Assembly: GCF_008085915.1 (NCBI RefSeq)
Contig: NZ_VSJK01000009.1
Span: forward strand, 1-64,000
From: Oceaniovalibus sp. ACAM 378
GTDB lineage: Bacteria > Pseudomonadota > Alphaproteobacteria > Rhodobacterales > Rhodobacteraceae
Length of the DNA stretch: 64,000 bases
Reading direction: 5' to 3'
Part shown: positions 1-8,216 of the stretch, one piece after another
How positions within the stretch are numbered: position 1 is the stretch's first letter
Layout of the letters: each line of letters starts with the position of its first letter
Program-made: the position numbers and the translations under genes
The notes under the pieces: model-generated
Databases searched by the model: none
Seen by the model: the letters and a program-made list of their open reading frames with translations, nothing else
What the model was told of the DNA's origin: nothing

Positions 1-352
1 TGTCCTCTGTCAATCGAGGCAAAATCACCTCGATCAACAGCACACACCCAACATCACAAAACGCGAAACAAATCCCAGCTCAGCACATAGGCAGAAACAA
101 GCGCCCTATCGCGGAGCGATTTAGTGCAAGAGCCCAAAGTTACGTGATTCTGCATTATGCGCGAAGGTCCGGCTCGTTCATATGATTGACGTTCTGCCGT
201 GTTCAATTAAGCTGCGACTACCAGAAACAGGTTAGGTCGGTGCGGTTGGCCCGGCCCCCAATTCCTAGCGGGTCCTTACGTGCATCGGCGCTCCGATAGT
301 CGTGTCCCATGGTCCAGATACCCGCGCATGTCGTGCGGGCAGAGCAAAGGAC
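1..352. other. Non-coding upstream region, no gene seen
   Basis: No open frame here looks like a protein. The stretch is more AT-rich than the rest of the window. Near the left edge a 7-bp inverted repeat (13-19 with 28-34, loop of 8) could be the 3' hairpin of a gene ending outside the window, but no T-run follows it. The remainder presumably carries the promoter of the VOC gene that starts at 353; I see no convincing -35/-10 pair. Confidence 0.5.
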
Positions 353-781
353 ATGGAAATGCAGCAACAGATCGCAGTTGTAACACTTGGGATATCCGAC
401 CTCGAAAGATCAAAGGCTTTCTATCGCGACGGGTTCGGCTGGACTCCGGTCTTTGAGAACGCGGAAATCGCCTTCTACCAGATGAACGGATTTGTTTTAG
501 GCACATGGCTGAAATCGTCCCTTGAAGAAGACACAAAGCACCAAGTTCTTCCGGGATCGGGTGCTGTGGCGCTTGCGCACAATGTGTCTAAAGAAGGCGA
601 TGTTCAAACTGTCCTCGACAAGCTCGTTGCCGCCGGAGCGACGGTGCTTCGTGAAGCTGATGAGCCTCCCCAAGGCGGACGTCGCGGATATATCGCAGAC
701 CCGGACGGTCATATCTGGGAAATCGCATTTAACCCAATGTGGCCAATCGACGAAGACGGACATGTGACATTCAAAATGTAG
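353..781 (+). CDS. VOC (glyoxalase/bleomycin-resistance fold) family protein
   Basis: A 142-residue single-module vicinal-oxygen-chelate protein. The opening beta-strand and helix (residues 7-30, ending GFGW) and the closing DPDGHIWEIAFNP segment (117-129) are the usual VOC signatures; His120 and Glu123 fall where metal ligands often lie. VOC proteins include glyoxalases, dioxygenases and antibiotic-binding proteins, so the substrate cannot be read from the sequence. The frame is open from 302, but ATG 353 is preferred because an AAAGGA ribosome-binding site precedes it by two bases and the protein then begins directly at the first beta-strand. It stands alone and is followed by a clear terminator. 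Confidence 0.8.
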   Translation: MEMQQQIAVVTLGISDLERSKAFYRDGFGWTPVFENAEIAFYQMNGFVLGTWLKSSLEEDTKHQVLPGSGAVALAHNVSKEGDVQTVLDKLVAAGATVLREADEPPQGGRRGYIADPDGHIWEIAFNPMWPIDEDGHVTFKM

Positions 782-793
782 CGCGATGAAAGC

Positions 794-836
794 CTGTCGA
801 GCGTCGTGTCCGGTGCGTCGCTCGACAGATCTTTTA
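794..836 (+). terminator. Rho-independent terminator of the VOC gene
   Basis: A perfect 10-bp stem (794-803 with 819-828, CTGTCGAGCG and its complement) with a 15-base loop is followed by TCTTTT ending at 835. It starts 12 bases after the VOC stop codon. Confidence 0.75.
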
Positions 837-1009
837 AACCAGATGCGAAATGTCTTGCGACAATGTCAGACGGCAGCTTGGTCCGCACAGTAGACCTCGG
901 TGCCCCCGAGAACCCGGCAAGGTGATCGAATGGCCGATTTGAGGAAGCTATGATGCGCCGCCTGGAGAGCTGGTGAAGGTGGCGGTTGTCGCCAACAAGG
1001 GACCAGGAA

Positions 1010-1288
1010 TCAGGGCCCGCGATAGACGAACATCTTGTCCCGCGAAGTCTGACCACGCTGCAATGTCAGATGCGAAGGGGCGACTTTCATCGCACGCGCC
1101 AACACCCAGCGTACCGCGTCATTTGCTTTGCCGCCCTCTGGCACGGTCGTGACTGCGATCCGCACAACACCATCCATAACCGTCACGGCGTTTTGACGCG
1201 CTCCCGGCGTCACCTGAACCGTGATTTCAGCATCGGGACGGGCCAGATCGGAAAGGTCCGGCAGGTTACGAATTTTCGGTTTCGCCAT
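1010..1288 (-). CDS. DUF167 (YggU) family protein
   Basis: A 92-residue protein of the DUF167/YggU family, small alpha/beta proteins widespread in bacteria and of unknown biochemical role. The family signatures VTPGARQN (26-33) and VPEGGKANDAV (49-59) are both present. The frame continues upstream to 1360, but ATG 1288 is chosen because the family normally begins shortly before the DLARP segment and a GGAG motif lies about 12 bases upstream. No obvious operon partner is present. Confidence 0.85.
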   Translation of the reverse strand: MAKPKIRNLPDLSDLARPDAEITVQVTPGARQNAVTVMDGVVRIAVTTVPEGGKANDAVRWVLARAMKVAPSHLTLQRGQTSRDKMFVYRGP

Positions 1289-1669
1289 GGACACACTATG
1301 CTCCGGCGCGGGGCGAAAAACCATAGCTTGAATATTAATTGAACGGTAGAAATAGGCCAAGAATGGCGGTAGGGCGGGATATTACGAACGGCGGGAAAGT
1401 CCGCAGCGCGGCCGTTGATGATGCTGGATGCGACGCTCAGCTGCCCGGCGGTAAGGGCGAATCTGTTTGACGGATCGGCCGAGATTGCATGCCGGTAAAT
1501 GTGCACGGATTTCGCGATTTGTGCCAAATGTGTCGAGATCGGCTGAAGGTCCACACGCGGGCCATCTGGCACCTTGCCCAAAGACGCAAGGATGCGCCAT
1601 ATTCGCGATGGATTGACGGCGGGTGGGCGAGGCCCTAACTCCTGCGCCATATCACCGCAGGAGCCGCAG
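1289..1669. other. Intergenic region upstream of the aminotransferase; possible decayed minus-strand frame
   Basis: Contains the upstream regions of two divergent genes. An AGGAG ribosome-binding site at 1659-1663 belongs to the aminotransferase. On the minus strand, about 1380-1600 stays open in one frame with GC-rich third positions, but it has no convincing start or family match and runs into the DUF167 gene; see findings. Confidence 0.4.
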
Positions 1670-2878
1670 ATGAGCCTTTCGAACGGTCGCCAATATCTTG
1701 CCATTCCGGGTCCTTCGGTCGTGCCCGACCGGGTGTTGAACGCCATGCACCGCGCGTCGCCCAACATCTATGAGGGCGAGTTGGTTGAAATGATGCCCGG
1801 TCTGATCACAGGGCTGAAATCCATCGCCCGCACCCGCCACCACTGCGCGATCTACATCTCGAACGGGCATGGCGCATGGGAAGCGGCGCTGGCGAATGTG
1901 ATTTCGGACGGCGACCGGGTTCTGGTGCTGGCAACCGGACGTTTCGCGCTGGGCTGGTCCGAGGTCGCGACGCGGATGGGAGCCGTGTGCGAGATCATCG
2001 ACCATGGCCGCCAAGCGCCGGTGAATATGGGAAAACTGGCCGCGGCACTGGCGGCAGACCCGGATCACCGGATCAAGGCTGTAATGGCGGTACAGACCGA
2101 CACATCGACCAGCGTGCGCAATGATGTGGCGGCGATGCGCGCCACGCTGGATGCGGCAGGACACCCTGCGCTGCTGATGATCGATTGTATCGCCTCGCTG
2201 GCCTGTGATGATTTCCACATGGACGACTGGGGCGTCGATGTGATGGTCGCCGCTTGCCAGAAGGGGTTGATGGTGCCGCCAGGACTGGGATTTGTATTTT
2301 TCAACGATCGCGCCGACCGGGTGCGCGAAACCGCAGGTCGGGTGACGCATTACTGGGACTGGCGCCCGCGCGGCTCGGCCGACGAGTTGTGGCAGTATTT
2401 CGACGGCACGGCCCCGACGCACCACCTCTATGGGCTGCGCGAATCGCTGGCGATGATCGACGAGGAAGGGCTCGACAACGTATTGTCACGCCACGCCACT
2501 TTGTCGCGCATGATCTGGGCGGCCTTCGATGTCTGGGGGCAGGGCGGGCCGATGCAGTTGAATATTTCCGACCCCGCCCTGCGCAGCCATGCCGTAACGG
2601 CGGCCCGTCTGGGCGCTCCACACGGCAAGGCGTTGCGCGACTGGGTCACAGCAAACACCGGAGTCACACTGGGAATCGGGCTTGGCATGATCGAGCCCGG
2701 CGATCCGTTGGCAACCGGATACTTCCGGATCGGCCACATGGGCCACGTCAATGCACATATGGTGCTGGGCGTTCTGGCAAGCATCGATGCGGGGCTGAAA
2801 TCCATGGATATTCCCCACGGACGTGGCGCACTTGATGCCGCAGCCGAGATCTGTGCCGAGGCGGTCAGAAAGCGCTGA
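1670..2878 (+). CDS. Class V aminotransferase (alanine/serine-glyoxylate aminotransferase family)
   Basis: A 402-residue fold-type I PLP enzyme of the alanine-glyoxylate/serine-glyoxylate aminotransferase family, expected to be a cytoplasmic homodimer moving an amino group from alanine or serine to glyoxylate. Recognisable parts are the IPGPS start (12-16), the SNGHGAWEAAL phosphate-binding stretch, the MIDCIAS strand with its PLP-binding Asp, and the Schiff-base lysine K198 in ACQKGLMVPPG. The conserved late GHMGH segment is also present. Length is normal for the family. ATG 1670 was chosen over the longer open frame (from 1574) because of AGGAG seven bases before it. Exact amino donor is not determinable, and no glyoxylate-pathway neighbours help. 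Confidence 0.85.
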   Translation: MSLSNGRQYLAIPGPSVVPDRVLNAMHRASPNIYEGELVEMMPGLITGLKSIARTRHHCAIYISNGHGAWEAALANVISDGDRVLVLATGRFALGWSEVATRMGAVCEIIDHGRQAPVNMGKLAAALAADPDHRIKAVMAVQTDTSTSVRNDVAAMRATLDAAGHPALLMIDCIASLACDDFHMDDWGVDVMVAACQKGLMVPPGLGFVFFNDRADRVRETAGRVTHYWDWRPRGSADELWQYFDGTAPTHHLYGLRESLAMIDEEGLDNVLSRHATLSRMIWAAFDVWGQGGPMQLNISDPALRSHAVTAARLGAPHGKALRDWVTANTGVTLGIGLGMIEPGDPLATGYFRIGHMGHVNAHMVLGVLASIDAGLKSMDIPHGRGALDAAAEICAEAVRKR

Positions 2879-3038
2879 CGCGCTGCCTTCGGCGAGAGTA
2901 TTTTTGCAAAGAAGAAGCCGGGGGTCCGGATTCGTCAATTTGGCAGATTGCCGGAAGGGGCGGGCGGTGCGTGGCCTTGATCGCACCGGCGTCCGCTTTG
3001 CCCCGTTGCCGCCAGAGGTGCGGAACGGGGCGGACGGA

Positions 3039-4460
3039 TCAGGCCGCGCTGCCGCCCACGGTCAGGCCGCCGATCATCAGCGTTGGCTGGCCGACGCCCA
3101 CGGGCACCCATTGGCCCGCCTTGCCGCAATTGCCGATGCCGGGGTCCAGGGCGAGGTCGTTGCCGATGGCGCGGATCTGTTTCAGCGCGGTTGCGCCGTC
3201 ACCGATCAGGGTGGCACCGCGCACCGCCGCGCCGACCTTGCCGTTCTTGACCCGGTAAGCCTCGGTGCAGGAAAACACGAACTTGCCACTGGTGATATCC
3301 ACCTGTCCGCCACCGAACCCGACCGCATAGATGCCGTCCTTGAGATCGGCAACGATATCGCCCGGCGCGGCATCGCCCGACAGCATATAGGTGTTGGTCA
3401 TCCGCGGCATCGGGATATGCGCAAAGCTTTGCCGCCGCCCGTTGCCTGTGGGATGAACCCCCATCAGCCGCGCATTCTGCCGGTCCTGCATATAACCGAC
3501 CAGCACCCCGTCCTCGATCAGCAGGTTGCGCGCGCTTGGCGTGCCTTCGTCATCGACCGAGATCGACCCGCGCCGGTCAGGAATCGTGCCGTCGTCCAGT
3601 ACGGTCACGCCCTTTGATGCCACTTGTTGCCCCATCAGGCCCGAGAAGGCGCTGGACTGCTTGCGGTTGAAATCGCCCTCGAGCCCATGGCCCACCGCTT
3701 CGTGCAGCAGGATACCGGGCCAGCCCGGGCCAAGCACGACATCCATGATTCCTGCGGGGGCCGGTTCGGCCGAGAGGTTGACCAGCGCAATGCGCAGCGC
3801 CTCGCGCGTGACACCTTCCCAGTGATCGCGGATCAGCAGGCCAGTCAGCCCGGTGCGCCCGCCGCCGCCCATGCCGCCGGATTCGCGCCGGCCATTCTGT
3901 TCGACGATCACACTGACGTTCAGCCGGGTCATCGGGCGGATATCGCGCACGGAATGGCCCTCGGGGCGCAGAATTTCGACCTCCTGGATCGATGCCGCCA
4001 AAGTGGCCGAGACCTGCACAACGCGGGGATCCAGCGCCCGGGCGAAGGCATCAATCTCGCGCAGCGTATCAAGCTTTACCGCAAACACCGCGTCACCCAT
4101 CGGATCGCTGTCGGAATAGAGCCTGACGTTGGTGGCGCGGGGCGGTTCAGCCATCGTGCCGCCACCGTCGCCCACGGCAAGCCGGGCGGTTTCGGCGGCG
4201 CGGCGCAGCGCCGATTCTGAGATTTCCGTCGAATGGGCATATCCCGCCACTTCGCCGCGGACAGCGCGCAGGCCGAATCCTTCGGAGGCGTCATAGCTGG
4301 CGGTGCGCACCCGACCGTCGTCAAAGGCGATAACCTCGGAGCGGGCGCGTTCGAAGAACAGTTCCCCGTCGTCGGCCCCCGAAACGGCGCCGCGCAACAC
4401 AGACAGCGCGGTATCGGCGTCAAGCAGGGTGTCGAGCGGGCGGAAAGGCGTATCGGTCAT
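3039..4460 (-). CDS. tldD: Metalloprotease TldD
   Basis: A 473-residue TldD-family protein. In E. coli TldD pairs with TldE (PmbA) as a zinc protease that matures peptide antibiotics and degrades the CcdA antitoxin. The metal-binding motif HEAVGH is at residues 253-258, followed by EGD (261-263); glycine-rich N-terminal segments and the C-terminal GNCGKAGQWVPVGVGQP stretch match the family. Start 4460 has an AGGAG site six bases upstream. The same frame remains open for another 2.1 kb antisense to coxB and ctaB, but that part does not look like protein. The gene is divergent from coxB, an arrangement common in Rhodobacterales. pmbA is not in the window. Confidence 0.95.
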   Translation of the reverse strand: MTDTPFRPLDTLLDADTALSVLRGAVSGADDGELFFERARSEVIAFDDGRVRTASYDASEGFGLRAVRGEVAGYAHSTEISESALRRAAETARLAVGDGGGTMAEPPRATNVRLYSDSDPMGDAVFAVKLDTLREIDAFARALDPRVVQVSATLAASIQEVEILRPEGHSVRDIRPMTRLNVSVIVEQNGRRESGGMGGGGRTGLTGLLIRDHWEGVTREALRIALVNLSAEPAPAGIMDVVLGPGWPGILLHEAVGHGLEGDFNRKQSSAFSGLMGQQVASKGVTVLDDGTIPDRRGSISVDDEGTPSARNLLIEDGVLVGYMQDRQNARLMGVHPTGNGRRQSFAHIPMPRMTNTYMLSGDAAPGDIVADLKDGIYAVGFGGGQVDITSGKFVFSCTEAYRVKNGKVGAAVRGATLIGDGATALKQIRAIGNDLALDPGIGNCGKAGQWVPVGVGQPTLMIGGLTVGGSAA

Positions 4461-4586
4461 GGCGGCTCCTGGTCGGCTTTGCAACGGGTCGGGCGGAAAA
4501 ACACGGGAAGCGGCTGAATGCCGCAATAGACGTGCTTGTCCCTTCCGGTCTAATATGGTTTCACCACACGGGAACACAACGGGAGT

Positions 4587-4614
4587 CTGCCCGGGCAGCC
4601 GCCCGAGGGGCGGC
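4587..4614 (+). promoter_or_regulatory. Palindrome plus hairpin in the coxB leader
   Basis: A perfect 12-bp palindrome CTGCCCGGGCAG (4587-4598) abuts a 7-bp perfect stem (4598-4604 with 4608-4614, loop GAG) about 60 bases before the coxB start. No T-run follows. It may be an operator, a leader RNA structure or chance in GC-rich DNA. Confidence 0.3.
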
Positions 4615-4673
4615 AGCCGGATGAAGATCGGACGGGGCGGCGCAACCGCTCGCAGCCAAAGCAGGAACGGGAC

Positions 4674-5558
4674 ATGCGCATGAACACCAGGATCGCGGGC
4701 CTTCTGGCCGGATTTCACGGTCTTTTGATCCAGGGATTTTTCGTCGGGGCCGCCTCGGCCCAGGATGGAATCGACGGGCTTGAGATTGTCGGCAAGCCGA
4801 TCGCCGGCGGAGTCAATTTTCAGTTCGCCGCGACCGAACTGGCGCGCGACATCCACTGGCTGGACTGGGGGCTGGTGATTGTCTGCACCGTGATCACCCT
4901 GTTCGTCGTTGGTTTGCTGGCCATTGTGGCGATCCGTCACAACCACCGCGTCAATCCGGTGCCGGCAAAATTCACCCATAACACTCCGATCGAAATTGCC
5001 TGGACGATCGTTCCTATCGTCATTCTGGTGTTCATCGGTGCGTTTTCCCTGCCGGTTCTGTTCAAGCAGCAGGAAATTCCGACAGCGGATGTGACGATCA
5101 AGGCAACCGGGTATCAGTGGTACTGGGGCTATGAATATCCTGACAGCGAATTTGCCTTCGACAGCTTCATGCTGAAGCGCGACGAGCTTGAGGAATACGG
5201 CTATACTCAGGGCGAATACCTGCTTGCGACTAATGCCGCCATGGTGGTTCCGGTGAACAAGACGATCGTCGTACAGGTGACCGGTGCCGATGTGATCCAT
5301 TCGTGGACGATTCCCGCCTTTGGCGTGAAACAGGACGGAATTCCGGGGCGTCTGGCCGAACTTTGGTTCAAGGCCGAGCGTGAAGGCATCTATTTTGGCC
5401 AGTGTTCCGAACTTTGCGGTAAAGATCACGCCTTTATGCCGATCACCGTCAAGGTTGTCAGCCAGGAGGCGTATGACGCCTGGCTGCAACGCTCGATCGA
5501 GGAATATGCCGGAGTGCCGCAGGCCGTGACCGGTGTTCAGGTGGCCGCAGCCGAATAG
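4674..5558 (+). CDS. coxB: Cytochrome c oxidase subunit II
   Basis: A 294-residue subunit II of the aa3-type oxidase, which receives electrons from cytochrome c through its binuclear CuA centre. A signal peptide ends near residue 29 (AASA/QDG), two membrane helices cover about 65-87 and 107-128, and a periplasmic cupredoxin domain follows. CuA ligands are visible as His209, Cys244, Glu246, Cys248, His252 and Met255 in CSELCGKDHAFM; the aromatic electron-entry patch YQWYWGYEY (147-155) is present. It heads the cluster coxB-ctaB-small ORF-ctaG-coxC-surf1. ATG 4674 or 4680 could be the start; AGGAAC favours 4674. Subunit I is encoded elsewhere. Confidence 0.97.
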   Translation: MRMNTRIAGLLAGFHGLLIQGFFVGAASAQDGIDGLEIVGKPIAGGVNFQFAATELARDIHWLDWGLVIVCTVITLFVVGLLAIVAIRHNHRVNPVPAKFTHNTPIEIAWTIVPIVILVFIGAFSLPVLFKQQEIPTADVTIKATGYQWYWGYEYPDSEFAFDSFMLKRDELEEYGYTQGEYLLATNAAMVVPVNKTIVVQVTGADVIHSWTIPAFGVKQDGIPGRLAELWFKAEREGIYFGQCSELCGKDHAFMPITVKVVSQEAYDAWLQRSIEEYAGVPQAVTGVQVAAAE

Positions 5559-5615
5559 GTGACGTTCCGGGTGCCGAAGACCGGTTTTGATAAGCCGGTC
5601 CGCAGCCGCGAAACC

Positions 5616-5635
5616 GGCGGGGTGAAAGCCCCGCC
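5616..5635 (+). promoter_or_regulatory. Intergenic hairpin between coxB and ctaB
   Basis: A 7-bp GC-only stem (5616-5622 with 5629-5635, loop TGAAAG) lies 57 bases after coxB and 22 before ctaB. Without a T-run it is more likely an mRNA-stabilising or processing element, or an attenuator, than a full terminator. Confidence 0.35.
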
Positions 5636-5657
5636 CCTTAGTCAGTGAAAGCAAGCC

Positions 5658-6584
5658 ATGACCGACGCAACAACATTCGAGATGGAGAACGAAGCCAGCT
5701 TCGGTGATTATTTCGCCCTGTTGAAGCCGCGCGTGATGTCTCTGGTTGTCTTCACGGCCTTTGTCGGGTTGATGGTTGCGCCGGTCTCCGTTCATCCGAT
5801 GATCGGGTTCTGCGCGGTTTTGTTCATTGCTGTCGGGGCGGGCGCCGCCGGTTCGCTGAACATGTGGTGGGACGCCGATATCGACGCGGTGATGAACCGC
5901 ACCAAGAACCGTCCGATTCCGGCTGGCAAGGTCACCGGCGACGATGCGTTGGCAATCGGTCTGACATTGTCGGTGTTTTCGGTCGTCATGCTGTGGCTGG
6001 CGACCAACGTTCTGGCGGCTGCACTTCTGGCCTTCACCATATTTTTCTATGCCGTGGTCTATTCCATGTGGCTCAAGCGCAGCACGCCGCAAAACATCGT
6101 CATTGGTGGAGCCGCAGGGGCCTTTCCGCCGCTGGTCGGCTGGGTTGCGGCGACCGGCTCGGTCTCGCTTGAGGCGCTGTTGATGTTTGGGCTGATCTTC
6201 ATGTGGACGCCGCCGCATTTCTGGGCGCTCGCGCTGTTCCTGAAGAAAGATTACAACAACGCCAACGTGCCGATGCTCACAGTGACCCATGGGCGTCGCG
6301 TGACGCGGGCACATCTGCTGGTCTATACCCTGTTGCTGGCACCCTTGGCGGTTGGTCTGGGATTCACCACAATCGGCGGACCAGTCTATCTGGCGGTGGC
6401 GATCGGGGCGAACGCCTGGTTCGTCAAAGGCGCCTTCGACATTTTTCGTCGGGACGAGGAACAGGCCGAAGCCGACAGCTATCGGACGGAAAAGGCGTTT
6501 TTCCAGTTTTCGCTGCTGTATCTTTTCCTGCATTTTCTTGCGCTTCTGGCCGATGCCGGACTGCGTGCAGCGGGGGCAATCTGA
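5658..6584 (+). CDS. ctaB: Protohaem IX farnesyltransferase (haem O synthase)
   Basis: A 308-residue UbiA-superfamily membrane prenyltransferase that farnesylates haem B to haem O, the first step toward the haem A of the oxidase encoded around it. The first aspartate-rich motif NMWWDADIDAVMNRT (68-82) and the second conserved segment beginning KKDYNNANVPML are intact, and about nine hydrophobic helices are visible. Its stop codon overlaps the start of the next gene by one base (TGATG), implying coupled translation. No good ribosome-binding site precedes ATG 5658, but the N-terminus fits the family. Confidence 0.96.
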   Translation: MTDATTFEMENEASFGDYFALLKPRVMSLVVFTAFVGLMVAPVSVHPMIGFCAVLFIAVGAGAAGSLNMWWDADIDAVMNRTKNRPIPAGKVTGDDALAIGLTLSVFSVVMLWLATNVLAAALLAFTIFFYAVVYSMWLKRSTPQNIVIGGAAGAFPPLVGWVAATGSVSLEALLMFGLIFMWTPPHFWALALFLKKDYNNANVPMLTVTHGRRVTRAHLLVYTLLLAPLAVGLGFTTIGGPVYLAVAIGANAWFVKGAFDIFRRDEEQAEADSYRTEKAFFQFSLLYLFLHFLALLADAGLRAAGAI

Positions 6585-6772
6585 TGGCAATTCGGGTGGA
6601 ACATGAACTTCACAAGCGGCGGTTTTCCCGCAACTTGGGTGTCGGTCTGGTGCTGGTGGCCTTTGTCGTCATCGTATTCGGTCTGACCGTGGTCAAGGTC
6701 AAACAACTGGGCGCAGTACAGGGATTCGACCATGTCGTGCGCCCGGAACTGATTCCGGAGGTGAAACAGTAA
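6584..6772 (+). CDS. Small single-helix membrane protein of the cytochrome oxidase cluster (CoxF-like)
   Basis: A 62-residue protein with one membrane helix (about 18-37) after a basic N-terminus, and a short C-terminal tail. Proteins of this size and position, sometimes called CoxF, occur between ctaB and ctaG in Rhodobacterales and relatives; the function is not established, but assembly or minor-subunit roles are plausible. It is tied to both neighbours: its ATG overlaps the ctaB stop, and its TAA overlaps the ctaG ATG (TAATG). The composition, position and double overlap support a real gene despite its size. Confidence 0.8.
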   Translation: MAIRVEHELHKRRFSRNLGVGLVLVAFVVIVFGLTVVKVKQLGAVQGFDHVVRPELIPEVKQ

Positions 6773-7317
6773 TGGATGGCAAACTGCGTACATTGTGCCA
6801 GACGGTGACGGTTGTCGTCGGCATGGGCGCAATGGCCTGGGCTTCGGTGCCGCTTTACAGCTGGTTCTGTGCCGTGACCGGGTTTGGCGGCACGACGTTG
6901 GTCGGGGCGGGCAGCGATACGGTGCTGGACCAGACCATCGCCATCCGGTTTGACGGCTCGACCGAGCGCGGCATGCCGTGGGAATTCAAACCTGTCGAGC
7001 GGCAGATGACCGTAAAGATCGGCGAAACCGGGTTGGCCTTTTATGAGGCATACAACCCGACCGATCGTGTTGTCGCCGGATCGGCTGCCTATAATGTGGC
7101 GCCGTTCAGTGCGGGTGGTTTCTTTACCAAGATCGATTGTTTTTGCTTCGAGGAACAGGTTCTGCAACCCGGTGAACGGGTGTTGATGCCGGTTACCTTT
7201 TATGTCGATCCTGAAATTGTCGATGACCGTGACGGGAAGTTTGTCAAACACATCACACTGTCCTACACGTTCTATGAAATCGATCTGCCTGAACAGCAGG
7301 CATCGCTGATCCAATAA
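6772..7317 (+). CDS. ctaG: Cytochrome c oxidase assembly protein CtaG (Cox11 family)
   Basis: A 181-residue Cox11/CtaG protein, the membrane-tethered copper chaperone that delivers copper to the CuB site of subunit I. A single N-terminal helix (about 9-33) anchors a periplasmic beta-sandwich. The copper-binding CFC motif is at 123-125 in KIDCFCFEEQ, followed by the conserved MPVTFYVDPE stretch (139-148). It lies between the 62-residue ORF and coxC; length is normal. Confidence 0.96.
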   Translation: MDGKLRTLCQTVTVVVGMGAMAWASVPLYSWFCAVTGFGGTTLVGAGSDTVLDQTIAIRFDGSTERGMPWEFKPVERQMTVKIGETGLAFYEAYNPTDRVVAGSAAYNVAPFSAGGFFTKIDCFCFEEQVLQPGERVLMPVTFYVDPEIVDDRDGKFVKHITLSYTFYEIDLPEQQASLIQ

Positions 7318-7341
7318 GCCCGAACCGAGGGAACGCTCATC

Positions 7342-8142
7342 ATGGCGCACGAAAAGAACCACGACTATCACATCCTTCCGCCGTCGATCTGGCCTTTGAT
7401 CGGCGCTATCAGCGGCTTTATCATGCTGTTTGGTGCCGTCATGTGGATGAAGGGAATCACCGCCTTCATGTTCATGATCGGCCTGGCGGGTGTACTTTAC
7501 ACCATGTACGCTTGGTGGTCCGAAGTGGCGGTCGAGGGCAATCAGGGCGATCATACCCCGGTTGTGCAGATCGGCCTGCGGTACGGCGTCATCTTTTTCA
7601 TCATCTCCGAAGTGATGTTCTTTGCCGCTTGGTTCTGGAGCTTTTTCAAACACGCGATGTATCCCGGCGGCCCCGAGCAGCCGGCCGAGTTTCTGACCTG
7701 GCCCCCGACGGGTATCGAGACTTTTGATCCCTGGCACCTGCCATTGATCAATACGCTGATCCTGCTGTGTTCGGGCTGTGCCGCCACTTGGGCACACCAC
7801 GCCTTGGCCCATGAGAATAACCGCAAGGATACGGCAACCGGCCTGATCATCGCAGTGGTTCTTGGCCTGCTGTTCACCTTTTTTCAGGCCTATGAATACA
7901 GCCATGCGGCCTTCGGGTTCTCGGGCAATATCTATGGCGCCAACTTCTTTATGGCGACCGGGTTTCACGGGTTCCATGTGGTGATCGGAACGATCTTCCT
8001 GTTTATCTGCTATATGCGACTGCGGGCCGGGCATTTCACACCGGAGCAGCATGTCGGGTTTGAGGCGGCAGCCTGGTATTGGCACTTTGTCGATGTGGTC
8101 TGGTTGTTCCTGTTTGCCGCCATATATGTCTGGGGCAGCTGA
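7342..8142 (+). CDS. coxC: Cytochrome c oxidase subunit III
   Basis: A 266-residue subunit III with seven predicted helices, which stabilises subunit I and forms part of the proton-uptake region. Typical features are [11 protein letters not shown] at the N-terminus, the [14 protein letters not shown] helix with the conserved carboxylate, the EYSHAAFGF loop and the ending [26 protein letters not shown] site lies about ten bases before ATG 7342. It follows ctaG by 24 bases and precedes surf1 by 74. Confidence 0.97.
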   Translation: MAHEKNHDYHILPPSIWPLIGAISGFIMLFGAVMWMKGITAFMFMIGLAGVLYTMYAWWSEVAVEGNQGDHTPVVQIGLRYGVIFFIISEVMFFAAWFWSFFKHAMYPGGPEQPAEFLTWPPTGIETFDPWHLPLINTLILLCSGCAATWAHHALAHENNRKDTATGLIIAVVLGLLFTFFQAYEYSHAAFGFSGNIYGANFFMATGFHGFHVVIGTIFLFICYMRLRAGHFTPEQHVGFEAAAWYWHFVDVVWLFLFAAIYVWGS

Positions 8143-8216
8143 ACCTTCGGGTTGTTATCAATACGGATTGAAAGGGGCGCGGGACATGGTCCGGCGCCCT
8201 TCCGGTTTCAGGGGGT

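Noticed and set aside
841-1009. Possible remnant of a coding sequence (EPGKVIEWPI, then stop, then APPGELVKVAVVANKG) after the VOC gene terminator.
   Set aside because: Too short, interrupted by a stop codon and with no family I can name.
4561-4673. Superficial resemblance of the coxB leader to a cobalamin riboswitch.
   Set aside because: The B12-box and the conserved core are absent and coxB is not a cobalamin gene; only GC-rich hairpins are present.
4461-6590. Open minus-strand frame continuing upstream of tldD, antisense to coxB and ctaB, giving a 1183-codon frame.
   Set aside because: The translation is rich in His, Arg, Gln and Asp with no family features, exactly mirrors strongly coding + strand genes, and tldD has its own ribosome-binding site at 4460. 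It is a by-product of GC-rich codon use.
6610-8085. 491-codon minus-strand frame opposite ctaG and coxC.
   Set aside because: Shadow of clear oxidase genes; no hydrophobic or domain pattern of its own.
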